Assembly: GCA_030746455.1 (NCBI GenBank)
Contig: JASLMQ010000809.1
Coordinates: 1-5,259, forward strand
Length of the DNA stretch: 5,259 nucleotides
Reading direction: 5' to 3'
From: Candidatus Latescibacterota bacterium
GTDB lineage: Bacteria; Latescibacterota; UBA2968; GCA-2709665
Positions 1-5,259 of the stretch are shown piece by piece. Position 1 is the first letter of the stretch, and every line of letters begins with the position of its first letter. The notes beneath the pieces were generated by a model. The model was not told the DNA's origin. It did no database searches and saw only the letters and a program-made list of their open reading frames with translations. Made by a program: the position numbers and the translations under genes.

Positions 1-2
1 AC

Positions 3-236
3 GAACGCCGAGCCTTTCTCCAGGCGTATGACGAAGAGGCGGCATTGTCCCGGCTCGAGTGGGGACTTCTGCCGGTGTTCCTGGGTCTCGCCCTGCTCCG
101 CGGGCTCACGCTCTGGATCCAGATTGCCTACCTGGAGGGAAGCAATCGGGCCGCTGCGGAGTGGATCACGAGCTACATGTCGCTCCTGGGAGCGGCTCAC
201 GACGTGGGGGGCCCCCAGGGGGGCTCTGCAGGCTGA
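3..236 (+). CDS. C-terminal fragment, probable APH/choline-kinase-like phosphotransferase
   Basis: This is the last 77 codons of a gene that begins left of the window. The frame is open from base 3 and ends at TGA 234-236. The fragment reads FLQAYDEE, then a mostly helical stretch containing LLPVFLGLALLRGLTLWIQ, then AAAEWITSYMSLL and a Gly-rich tail. In APH-type kinases (PF01636: aminoglycoside, homoserine and choline kinase-like), the C-terminus commonly has a 'FL.GY......L...E...LP.F..L..LR' helix pair followed by a W-containing last helix. The match here is by pattern only. The catalytic loop (HGDLH...N) and the DxD metal site would lie upstream, outside the window. The hydrophobic stretch could instead be a membrane segment of an unrelated protein. 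It sits upstream of the operon at 326, with an 89-nt gap. The final codons cover G and C homopolymer runs (206-223) and encode a low-complexity GGPQGGSAG tail. Confidence 0.5.
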   Translation, partial: ERRAFLQAYDEEAALSRLEWGLLPVFLGLALLRGLTLWIQIAYLEGSNRAAAEWITSYMSLLGAAHDVGGPQGGSAG

Positions 237-253
237 CTCCAGGCGCCCTAAGC

Positions 254-282
254 TTGTGTTTCTCGGTGGATTTGCTTATCAT
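254..282 (+). promoter_or_regulatory. candidate sigma70-type promoter for the TPR/GWxTD operon
   Basis: TTGTGT (254-259) and TATCAT (277-282) are separated by 17 nt. TATCAT matches the TATAAT consensus at 5 of 6 positions, and TTGTGT matches TTGACA at 3 of 6. The block lies in the only gap upstream of the operon and is visibly richer in A+T than the flanking genes. A start site near 289 would leave a leader of about 37 nt with the ribosome site at 306-315. The promoter consensus of this phylum is unknown to me, so this is a candidate only. Confidence 0.35.
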
Positions 283-305
283 TACGGAGTTTTGGTCAGA
301 ATCCC

Positions 306-315
306 AAGGAGGAGG
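306..315 (+). promoter_or_regulatory. strong ribosome binding site that fixes the start at 326
   Basis: AAGGAGGAGG is a near-perfect, doubled Shine-Dalgarno core ending 10 nt before ATG 326. It supports ATG 326 over earlier in-frame starts such as the one at 59. Those would put the signal peptide in the middle of the protein and overlap the upstream gene. Confidence 0.8.
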
Positions 316-325
316 ATTCGAAAGT

Positions 326-2689
326 ATGCTTTGGCTGCGTCGCACGATCGTCTTCTCCCTGGTTCTCTGGGCAATTTGCCCATCTGAGATCCAAGCGAAG
401 AAGGCCCTGTCGCCGGAAGAGGCGGCACGAGTCGAATCGCTTCACCGTGAGGGGGTCTCGCTCCTCGAGGAGGATCGACTGGATGAGGCAGAAGAGCGGT
501 TCCGTGCGGCGATCGGGTTCGATGAGAAGCATGCGCCCTCCTATGTCGGCCTCGGTCACGTGCAACTCGAGCGTGGCGATCTCGATGGTGCCGAGAAGGC
601 CTTCAAGGACGCGTTGCGGAAGCGTAAGAAGCACGCCCCGGCCTACAACGGATTGGGACTGGTGTACCAGAAGCGCGAGAACGAGCTGCGTCGTGCCATC
701 CGGTTCTTCGCCGACGCCGTCCGGGCCGACAAGACCTACGCCGAGGCCCAGTACAACCTGGCCCAGACCTACCAGATGTACGGCAGCAGCGAGAGCCTGG
801 GGGCCTATCGCAAGGTCCTCAAGATCGATCCGGGCCACCCCGACGCGCTGTTCCGGATCGGCCGTATCCACGAGGATGACCGCGACTACGAGAAGGCCGA
901 AGAGAGCTACCGGGAACAGCTGAAGGTCCTGCCGGAACACTATGGTGCGCGGCTGCACCTGGCAATGGTCCTCAAGGTGACCCGGCGAATCGACGAGGCC
1001 GTTGGGATTTTGAGGGGTGTCGTGGACGTGCAGAATCCGCACCAGCGAAGGGCGCTCCTCGAGCTGGCGGACGTCTACAGGGCCGGCAGGTCCTTCGACA
1101 GATCCCAGACGCTGTTCGAGGCCTATGTCAAGGGACTCGCGCCGAAGGAGCAGGCGCTCTTCCATGACCTCAGCCTTGTTTCCAGAGGCGAGGATCTGGC
1201 GCGCTTCAAGGCAGCGCCGAAGGAGGAGTGGAAGGGGCTCGCCGAGGCCTTCTGGCGCGACCGGGACCCCGCTCCGGTGACCGAGGCAAACGAGCGATAC
1301 CTCGAGCACTGTCGACGTGTGGCCTTCGCCCGGGAGCACTTCGGGACCTACATTTTTCCTTGGGACGCGCGGGGGGAGGTCTACATCCGTTACGGCGACC
1401 CGGACCACATGAGTCGATCGAACAACATCCGTCTCGAGAGGGACCCGAAGGTGGTGGCCGTGAAGGATCGGCTGGTCCGGAGGGCAGGGGAGGCGGGGGC
1501 CGCCCTGGCAAAGAACCGGGAGGACATGCTGACGTCGAACCTGCGGGGTGGACAGCAGAAGATGGCGCAGGACCAGAGGCGAATGACTGGCGGTTTGAAG
1601 GAGCAGATTGCCGGTTCGGCCATCCTGGGCTGGCCCGTCTACCCAGTGAGCGGCGTCTGGGAGTACTGGATCTACACCGGGGTGGGGCCAGGGATCGAGG
1701 TCACCTACGTTCAGCGCAACTACCCCGGTCCATACGATCTCGTGGATCTTCCTATGGGTACGAACAAGATCGCACGGATCTGGCGAGACATGAACCCGAG
1801 GACGGAAATTCCTCGCATCGCGGCCAGTAAGCCAACGACCTACAGGCCGGACTTCGCGACGGGGCCACTGGACTTCTACTTCTACACCGCAGCGTTCAAG
1901 GGACAGGAGGGCCAAACCGATCTGGAAGTCTACTATGGCGTTCCGACCCGAGGGCTGACTTACGCCGAGATCCCGGATGGCGGCCGGATGGCCCGCCTGT
2001 CGAGGGGCGTGGCCGTGTACGATGATGCGGGTCAGCAGGTGTACCGGACCAGCCACGACATGGTGCGGCGGGCCGAGGGCGCCGCGGACACCTCTGCCGG
2101 CCGGTTGCTTCCCGCGATGGACCGAATCGCACTGGCTCCGGGAGATTACCGGGTGGAGGTCCAGGTGATGGACCGGTCATCAAGACGGACCGGTGTCTAC
2201 AGACAGGAACGGGTGGTCAAGGGCTACGGGGGCAAGAGCTTGAGGCTGAGCGATATCGAGCTGGCGTCGTCGATCGATGTCGCGGAGGAGGGCCAGTTCC
2301 TCAAGGAGGACATCCTGGTGGTGCCTATGGCATCGCGGTCCTACCTCCCGGGTCAGCCCATCTACATCTACTACGAGATCTACAACCTCACCCGGGACGA
2401 GTTCGGGGCCACGCGCTACAGCGTATCCTACGAAGTGCGGTCCATGGAGCGGAAGTCCGTGGGAGCCCGGATCCTGGGCGGCCTAGGGAAGCTGATCGGG
2501 CAGAGCGAGGATGCTGGTATCATCACCATCCAGTACGAGCACGCCGGCAATGACATCGACGACCGTGCCTATCTGGAGCTCGACATGTCCGCCACGGAGC
2601 CGGGCAAGCAGATCCTCCGGGTGCGCGTGACGGACGAGAACTCGGGCAAGAGTGCGCGCGCGGCGACCACGTTCAGCATAGGGAGATAG
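326..2689 (+). CDS. exported TPR-repeat protein with GWxTD-type domain
   Basis: The protein has 787 residues. It opens with a signal peptide: R5-R6, a hydrophobic core at about 7-18, and probable signal peptidase I cleavage after IQA (22-24). C18 lacks a good lipobox. Residues 36-280 form about seven TPR units with typical G/A/Y/L spacing, for example YNGLGLVYQ and YNLAQTYQ, so a protein-binding superhelix is expected. A GWxTD-type domain follows: FWRDRDP (309-315), then PWDARGEVYIRYGDPD (345-360), then EYWIY (446-450). In the family these correspond to 'FW..RDPTP', 'GWxTD.G.vyi.yG.PD' and 'EiW.Y'. The name-giving motif itself is degenerate here. The C-terminal 300 or so residues look beta-rich, with YLPGQPIYIYYEIYNL at 673-688 resembling an Ig or macroglobulin-like strand pair. 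The family is uncharacterised biochemically as far as I know; an envelope or periplasmic role is inferred. It is the first gene of a coupled operon. Confidence 0.85.
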   Translation: MLWLRRTIVFSLVLWAICPSEIQAKKALSPEEAARVESLHREGVSLLEEDRLDEAEERFRAAIGFDEKHAPSYVGLGHVQLERGDLDGAEKAFKDALRKRKKHAPAYNGLGLVYQKRENELRRAIRFFADAVRADKTYAEAQYNLAQTYQMYGSSESLGAYRKVLKIDPGHPDALFRIGRIHEDDRDYEKAEESYREQLKVLPEHYGARLHLAMVLKVTRRIDEAVGILRGVVDVQNPHQRRALLELADVYRAGRSFDRSQTLFEAYVKGLAPKEQALFHDLSLVSRGEDLARFKAAPKEEWKGLAEAFWRDRDPAPVTEANERYLEHCRRVAFAREHFGTYIFPWDARGEVYIRYGDPDHMSRSNNIRLERDPKVVAVKDRLVRRAGEAGAALAKNREDMLTSNLRGGQQKMAQDQRRMTGGLKEQIAGSAILGWPVYPVSGVWEYWIYTGVGPGIEVTYVQRNYPGPYDLVDLPMGTNKIARIWRDMNPRTEIPRIAASKPTTYRPDFATGPLDFYFYTAAFKGQEGQTDLEVYYGVPTRGLTYAEIPDGGRMARLSRGVAVYDDAGQQVYRTSHDMVRRAEGAADTSAGRLLPAMDRIALAPGDYRVEVQVMDRSSRRTGVYRQERVVKGYGGKSLRLSDIELASSIDVAEEGQFLKEDILVVPMASRSYLPGQPIYIYYEIYNLTRDEFGATRYSVSYEVRSMERKSVGARILGGLGKLIGQSEDAGIITIQYEHAGNDIDDRAYLELDMSATEPGKQILRVRVTDENSGKSARAATTFSIGR
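2681..2685 (+). promoter_or_regulatory. ribosome binding site supporting the GTG start at 2694
   Basis: GGGAG lies inside the last codons of the upstream gene and ends 8 nt before GTG 2694. The next in-frame ATG (2739) would remove the N-terminal NFGWIIDGELAGMARP block, which is a conserved feature of DUSP23-like phosphatases. The GTG start is therefore preferred. Placing the ribosome site across the previous stop codon suggests translational coupling. Confidence 0.6.
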
Positions 2690-2693
2690 GCCC

Positions 2694-3401
2694 GTGCCGC
2701 GTAACTTCGGCTGGATCATCGACGGGGAGCTTGCCGGGATGGCGAGGCCCGGATGCGGGCTGGAGCTGTCGGGAGAGATGATGCCCCACGAGCGCCGCTT
2801 CCTTTCGTGGCTGTGGCTCCATCCCGATCGCTCGTCCGACCGGCTGGGTCTGGCGAAGCGCATCGGCCTGCGCACGAGCGACGCCTTCCAGGCGGAACGC
2901 AGGATGCTGGAGATGTACAGAAAGTTCCGCGACATCTGGGGGATCCTCGCATCGTACCGCGAAGGCTTCGGCAGCGAGGGCAACGCGGTGGACCGGTTCG
3001 AGATGGCCACCGAGCGGCTCGAATCCGATCTGGCGTTCCTGACGGAGCAGGGGGTCGACTCGATCGCGTCGATGACGGAGACCCCTCTGGATCCCGACGT
3101 GATCGGGGCGTCAGGGCTCGAGGTCATCCACCTCCCGGTCGTGGATCGAACGGCACCCTCGCAGGAGCAGATCGACAGCTTCGTACGGTTCGTGGACGCG
3201 CGCCTCGAGGGCGGACACCGGGTGGTGGCGCATTGCCTTGGCGGCTATGGCCGAACGGGCACCATGCTGGCGTGCTACCTTGTGCGTAGGGGAATGGCGG
3301 CGGCCGAGGCGATCGCGCTGGTGCGGGAAAGGCGTCCGGGGTCGATCGAGGAAGAGGTACAGGAACAGGCGGTTGTGGACTACGAGGAGCGTCTCAGATG
3401 A
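2694..3401 (+). CDS. DUSP23-like dual-specificity/tyrosine phosphatase with N-terminal insert
   Basis: This is a 235-residue cysteine-based phosphatase. The signature HCLGGYGRT spans 180-188: C181 is the nucleophile and R187 the phosphate-binding arginine of the CX5R loop. D151 in LPVVDR is the likely general acid. The N-terminus (NFGWIIDGELAGMARP, 4-19) and the C-terminus (GRTGTMLACYLV, then RPGSIEEEVQEQAV) closely resemble the small atypical phosphatase DUSP23/VHZ as I remember it. DUSP23 is about 150 residues; the extra length is one segment (about 20-107) inserted before the first core helix (RLESDLAFLTEQGV). The segment is predicted helical, rich in Arg, Glu and aromatic residues. No signal peptide is visible, so it should be cytoplasmic. 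The expected reaction is hydrolysis of phospho-Tyr or phospho-Ser/Thr, but bacterial members may act on small phosphorylated metabolites. It starts 4 nt after the TPR gene and overlaps the glycerate kinase by 4 nt. The substrate is unknown. Confidence 0.9.
   Translation: MPRNFGWIIDGELAGMARPGCGLELSGEMMPHERRFLSWLWLHPDRSSDRLGLAKRIGLRTSDAFQAERRMLEMYRKFRDIWGILASYREGFGSEGNAVDRFEMATERLESDLAFLTEQGVDSIASMTETPLDPDVIGASGLEVIHLPVVDRTAPSQEQIDSFVRFVDARLEGGHRVVAHCLGGYGRTGTMLACYLVRRGMAAAEAIALVRERRPGSIEEEVQEQAVVDYEERLR
3384..3389 (+). promoter_or_regulatory. ribosome binding site of the glycerate kinase
   Basis: GAGGAG sits inside the last codons of the phosphatase gene, 8 nt before ATG 3398. Together with the ATGA stop/start overlap (3398-3401) it fixes the kinase start and implies translational coupling. 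Confidence 0.7.
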
Positions 3402-4759
3402 GCGGATTCACCGTGGAGAAGATGAGGCGGGACGCCGATGCGATCTTCCGTGCCGCGGTTTCGGCGGTGGACGCCGAGCTGTGCATGCGCCGCTTCGTAA
3501 GCCTCGATGGGCAAACGCTTCTGGTGGGTGAGGAGAGCTACGACCTGGCGGCGTTCGAGCGGGTTCTGGTCGTGGGGACCGGGAAGGCATCGCCTCGGAT
3601 GGGCGTTGCGCTGGAAGACATCCTGGGGGACCACGTCGCTGCAGGGCTGATCAACACCAAGTACGGACACGCCGAGCCGCTGACGCGGATCCGCACGGCC
3701 GAATGCGGCCATCCCGTTCCCGACCAGGCGGGAGTGGCGGGCACGGACGAGATACTCGACCTGCTGGACGACACGAGTGATCAGGACCTCGTGATCTGCC
3801 TGATCTCGGGGGGGGGATCTGCCCTGATGCCGGCCCCGTCGGAGGGGATCTCGCTGGAAGAGAAGCAGGAGACAACCCGTCTGCTGCTGGGGTGTGGGGC
3901 GAATATCGTGGAGCTGAACGCGATCCGCAAGCACCTCTCGCGGGTGAAGGGCGGCGGCCTGGCGCGCGCCGCCTCGCCGGCACGGGTGGCAACGCTCATG
4001 CTTTCGGACGTGATCGGCGATCCGATGGACGCGATCGCGTCGGGGCCCACGGTACCGGACCCGTCGACCTTCAAGGACTGTTGCGAAATACTGGCGCGAT
4101 ACGGTATTGCGGACGACGTCCCACAGACGGTGCGTGACCGATTCCGGGCCGGCGAAGCGGGCGAGATTCCCGAGACGCCCAAGCCGGGGGACGAGGAGCT
4201 GGCGCGCTGTCAGAACCTGGTGGTGGGCAGCAATGGGCTCGCGGTCGAGGCGGCCCGGGAGAAGGCCGACGGTCTGGGCTACAACACCCTTGTGCTGTCG
4301 ACCCGGGTGGAGGGCGAGGCCAGGGAGGTCGTCAACGTGTACACGGCCATCGCCAAGGAGATCCTGACCTCGAAGACGTCCCTGCGTCCGCCCGCGTGCG
4401 TGATCGCAGGAGGAGAGACGACCGTGCTGGTTCGTGGAGAGGGCAAGGGTGGGCGGAACCAGGAGCTGGTCCTGGCCGGTGCCATGCAGCTGTCGGGATG
4501 GGACAACGTGGTCCTTTTCAGCGGCGGAACCGACGGTACGGATGGACCCACGGATGCGGCGGGCGCCGTGGCGGACGGGGACACCCTGGCCCGGGCTGAG
4601 GCCCTCGGTCTTTCGGCGGATGCCTTCCTGAAGGACAACGATTCCTACGCGTTCTTCGAGCCGCTGAGAGACCTGGTGATCACGGGGCCGACGGGCACCA
4701 ACGTGGCGGATGTCGCCCTGGTGCTGGTTGGGGGCGCAGACTCCCAGGCTGGGCTATAG
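3398..4759 (+). CDS. gckA: glycerate 2-kinase, class II (DUF4147 + MOFRL)
   Basis: The product has 453 residues, a normal length for this family. It phosphorylates D-glycerate with ATP to 2-phosphoglycerate, feeding glycerate from glyoxylate, serine or sugar-acid breakdown into lower glycolysis. The N-terminal DUF4147-type domain shows VVGTGKAS with K63, CLISGGGSAL around 137-143, NAIRKHLSRVKGG (174-186) and LSDVIGDPMDAIASGPTVPD. The C-terminal MOFRL domain shows GGETTV (338-343), GKGGRNQE (349-356), SGGTDGTDGPTDAAGA (375-390) and TGPTGTNVADV (429-439). K63 and R353 are probable counterparts of active-site Lys and Arg residues described for the Thermotoga enzyme; this assignment is from memory. 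All family motifs are intact, so the enzyme is expected to be active and cytoplasmic. Some members were historically labelled hydroxypyruvate reductase (TtuD). It overlaps the phosphatase by ATGA and is the last gene of the operon. A run of nine G lies at 3808-3816 inside the SGGGS codons. Confidence 0.95.
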   Translation: MSGFTVEKMRRDADAIFRAAVSAVDAELCMRRFVSLDGQTLLVGEESYDLAAFERVLVVGTGKASPRMGVALEDILGDHVAAGLINTKYGHAEPLTRIRTAECGHPVPDQAGVAGTDEILDLLDDTSDQDLVICLISGGGSALMPAPSEGISLEEKQETTRLLLGCGANIVELNAIRKHLSRVKGGGLARAASPARVATLMLSDVIGDPMDAIASGPTVPDPSTFKDCCEILARYGIADDVPQTVRDRFRAGEAGEIPETPKPGDEELARCQNLVVGSNGLAVEAAREKADGLGYNTLVLSTRVEGEAREVVNVYTAIAKEILTSKTSLRPPACVIAGGETTVLVRGEGKGGRNQELVLAGAMQLSGWDNVVLFSGGTDGTDGPTDAAGAVADGDTLARAEALGLSADAFLKDNDSYAFFEPLRDLVITGPTGTNVADVALVLVGGADSQAGL

Positions 4760-4802
4760 AGGCTCTTGAATTGCAGGTGATGGCAGAGGAGATGACCAGC
4801 CA

Positions 4803-4830
4803 TCAGCGTTCAGCAGTCAGCAGTCAGCAG
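4803..4830. repeat. tandem heptamer array, TCAGCNN x4 (left arm)
   Basis: There are four consecutive 7-nt units: TCAGCGT (4803-4809) and then TCAGCAG three times (4810-4816, 4817-4823, 4824-4830). The array lies 43 nt after the glycerate kinase stop, in the convergent gap. It forms the left arm of an imperfect inverted repeat with 4901-4931. It resembles the dispersed TCAGCNN-type intergenic repeats I recall from various bacterial genomes; genome-wide copies cannot be checked here. Confidence 0.8.
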
Positions 4831-4841
4831 AACCTGCGCGT

Positions 4842-4859
4842 GGCGCACCATCGTGCGCC
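4842..4859. repeat. perfect hairpin between the two heptamer arms
   Basis: GGCGCAC (4842-4848) and GTGCGCC (4853-4859) are exact reverse complements around the 4-nt loop CATC. A second small perfect hairpin follows: GGAAG (4865-4869), loop TCG, CTTCC (4873-4877). Neither is followed by a T-run on either strand, so they are not classical intrinsic terminators. They might still help end the two convergent transcripts. Confidence 0.55.
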
Positions 4860-4900
4860 CGTATGGAAGTCGCTTCCTGGCGCATCCATTGATCCGTCTG

Positions 4901-4931
4901 GCTGACGGCCGATCGCTGTATGCTGAAAGCT
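4901..4931. repeat. inverted heptamer array, GCTGANN-type (right arm)
   Basis: The units GCTGACG (4901-4907), GCCGATC (4908-4914), GCTGTAT (4915-4921) and GCTGAAA (4922-4928), then GCT, keep the same 7-nt period as the left arm on the opposite strand. Aligning its reverse complement with the segment starting at AGCCATCAGC (near 4798) gives 23 identities in 32 positions by hand count. The arm is more degenerate than the left one. Confidence 0.65.
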
Positions 4932-4941
4932 ACCCTCTGCC

Positions 4942-4955
4942 TCTCACTTCTCACT
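4942..4955. repeat. tandem duplication of the heptamer TCTCACT
   Basis: Two perfect adjacent copies lie at 4942-4948 and 4949-4955. A different heptamer with the same 7-nt period occurs only 11 nt after the right arm of the TCAGCNN element, which suggests it belongs to the same composite intergenic repeat. The remaining 38 nt to the transporter stop hold only a weak 4-bp stem (GCTG 4977-4980 with CAGC 4984-4987). Confidence 0.55.
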
Positions 4956-4993
4956 CCATCGGGAATCACTGCCAAAGCTGGAGCAGCCCCCAC

Positions 4994-5259
4994 TCAGGCC
5001 TCGGAGTTGACGATGGCGATGCCCGCTCCGACGAGAACCACGCTAACGAGGAGGCCGGCGGAAACGCCCTCTCCGAGCAGGAGGTTGCTGAGGAGCACGC
5101 CGAAGACCGGGGTGATGAAGCCGAACACGCCGAGCCGGCTGGCCCGGTAGCGCCGAAGCAGGCTGGTGGCCACGATGAAACAGAACCCGGCGATCACGAG
5201 GCCCTGGTACAGCACGGCGGCCGTGATCTGCGGGGTGAAGCTGTAGACGGCCTGATGCT
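4994..5259 (-). CDS. EamA/DMT-family transporter, C-terminal part
   Basis: This is an inner-membrane permease of the drug/metabolite transporter superfamily; the start lies beyond the right edge. The stop is TGA on the minus strand (complement of 4994-4996), and the frame stays open to 5259, giving 88 complete codons before the stop once the cut codon at the edge is excluded. The fragment begins HQAVYSFTPQ and shows the end of the second EamA repeat: AVLYQGLVIAGFCFIV, then LLRRYRASRLGVFGFITPVF, then LLLGEGVSAGLL and a final membrane helix with VGAGIAIVNSEA. The 'YQG...G......LLRRY.ASR....F.TPVFGVLL...LLGE' pattern is characteristic of EamA exporters. About three membrane segments are visible. 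Family members export amino acids, metabolites or drugs, but substrate cannot be told from the C-terminus. It is transcribed toward the glycerate kinase, with a 234-nt convergent gap. Confidence 0.9.
   Translation of the reverse strand, partial: HQAVYSFTPQITAAVLYQGLVIAGFCFIVATSLLRRYRASRLGVFGFITPVFGVLLSNLLLGEGVSAGLLVSVVLVGAGIAIVNSEA

Noticed and set aside
59..325. N-terminal extension of the TPR/GWxTD protein to an earlier start at 59
   Set aside because: The extension overlaps the upstream gene, is Gly/Pro/Arg-rich as expected of an out-of-frame reading, and would bury the signal peptide. ATG 326 has a near-perfect ribosome site.
296..2056. 586-codon open frame on the minus strand across the TPR/GWxTD gene
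   Set aside because: Its codons are exact reverse complements of the sense codons, so it stays open simply because TTA, CTA and TCA are avoided in the sense gene. The sense product has a signal peptide, TPRs and recognisable domain blocks. The antisense product shows no family features.
2170..2195. Repeated GACCGGT words within the TPR/GWxTD gene
   Set aside because: There are only two 7-nt copies inside a coding region. Chance recurrence in GC-rich sequence explains it.
2483..3127. 214-codon minus-strand open frame spanning the TPR/GWxTD and phosphatase junction
   Set aside because: It lies opposite two well-supported genes, has no recognisable motif and its composition is typical of GC-rich antisense frames.
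4842..4877. Rho-independent terminator for the operon
   Set aside because: The stems are real but short, and neither is followed by a T-run on either strand. I report them as hairpins only.
4803..4930. CRISPR-like array
   Set aside because: The repeat units are 7 nt with no spacers, and the two arms are inverted relative to each other. There are no 25-40 nt direct repeats and no cas genes in view.
4920..5150. 76-codon plus-strand open frame near the right end
   Set aside because: It begins in the heptamer repeat and then runs antisense to the clearly recognisable EamA transporter. The composition (Pro/Thr/Arg-rich) fits a shadow reading.

Overview
The window comes from a GC-rich bacterial chromosome. 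Coding density is high, starts include GTG, Shine-Dalgarno sites are AGGAGG-like and genes are closely packed. The lead gene is a TPR plus GWxTD-type secreted protein. That family is known mainly from Acidobacteriota, the FCB group, Gemmatimonadota and related uncultured phyla (Eisenbacteria or Krumholzibacteria type), so I favour one of those. This is inference; no rRNA or other phylogenetic marker is present. I see no CRISPR array, tRNA, IS element or phage gene.

Layout. (1) Bases 3-236 (+) are the C-terminal end of a gene that enters from the left, probably an APH/choline-kinase-like phosphotransferase. (2) Bases 237-325 are a short AT-richer gap with a plausible sigma70-type promoter and a strong ribosome binding site. 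(3) Bases 326-4759 (+) are a tight three-gene operon: a 787-residue exported TPR/GWxTD-type protein, a 235-residue DUSP23-like cysteine phosphatase starting at GTG after a 4-nt gap, and a 453-residue class II (MOFRL) glycerate 2-kinase that overlaps the phosphatase by ATGA. (4) Bases 4760-4993 are a convergent intergenic gap holding a 7-nt-periodic repeat element: TCAGCNN heptamers on the left, their inverted counterpart about 70 nt to the right, a perfect hairpin between them, and a second heptamer (TCTCACT x2) after them. (5) Bases 4994-5259 (-) are the C-terminal part of an EamA/DMT-family membrane transporter that runs off the right edge.

How the genes fit together. The TPR/GWxTD protein is predicted to act outside the cytoplasmic membrane. 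The phosphatase and glycerate kinase have no visible signal peptide and should be cytoplasmic. Tight coupling suggests co-expression, but no shared pathway can be read from the sequence. The most unusual points are the DUSP23-like phosphatase with an inserted helical segment of about 88 residues, its coupling to a glycerate kinase, the degenerate GWxTD motif with an extra charged insert, and the inverted heptamer element. I do not see a clear-cut new defence or mobile system.
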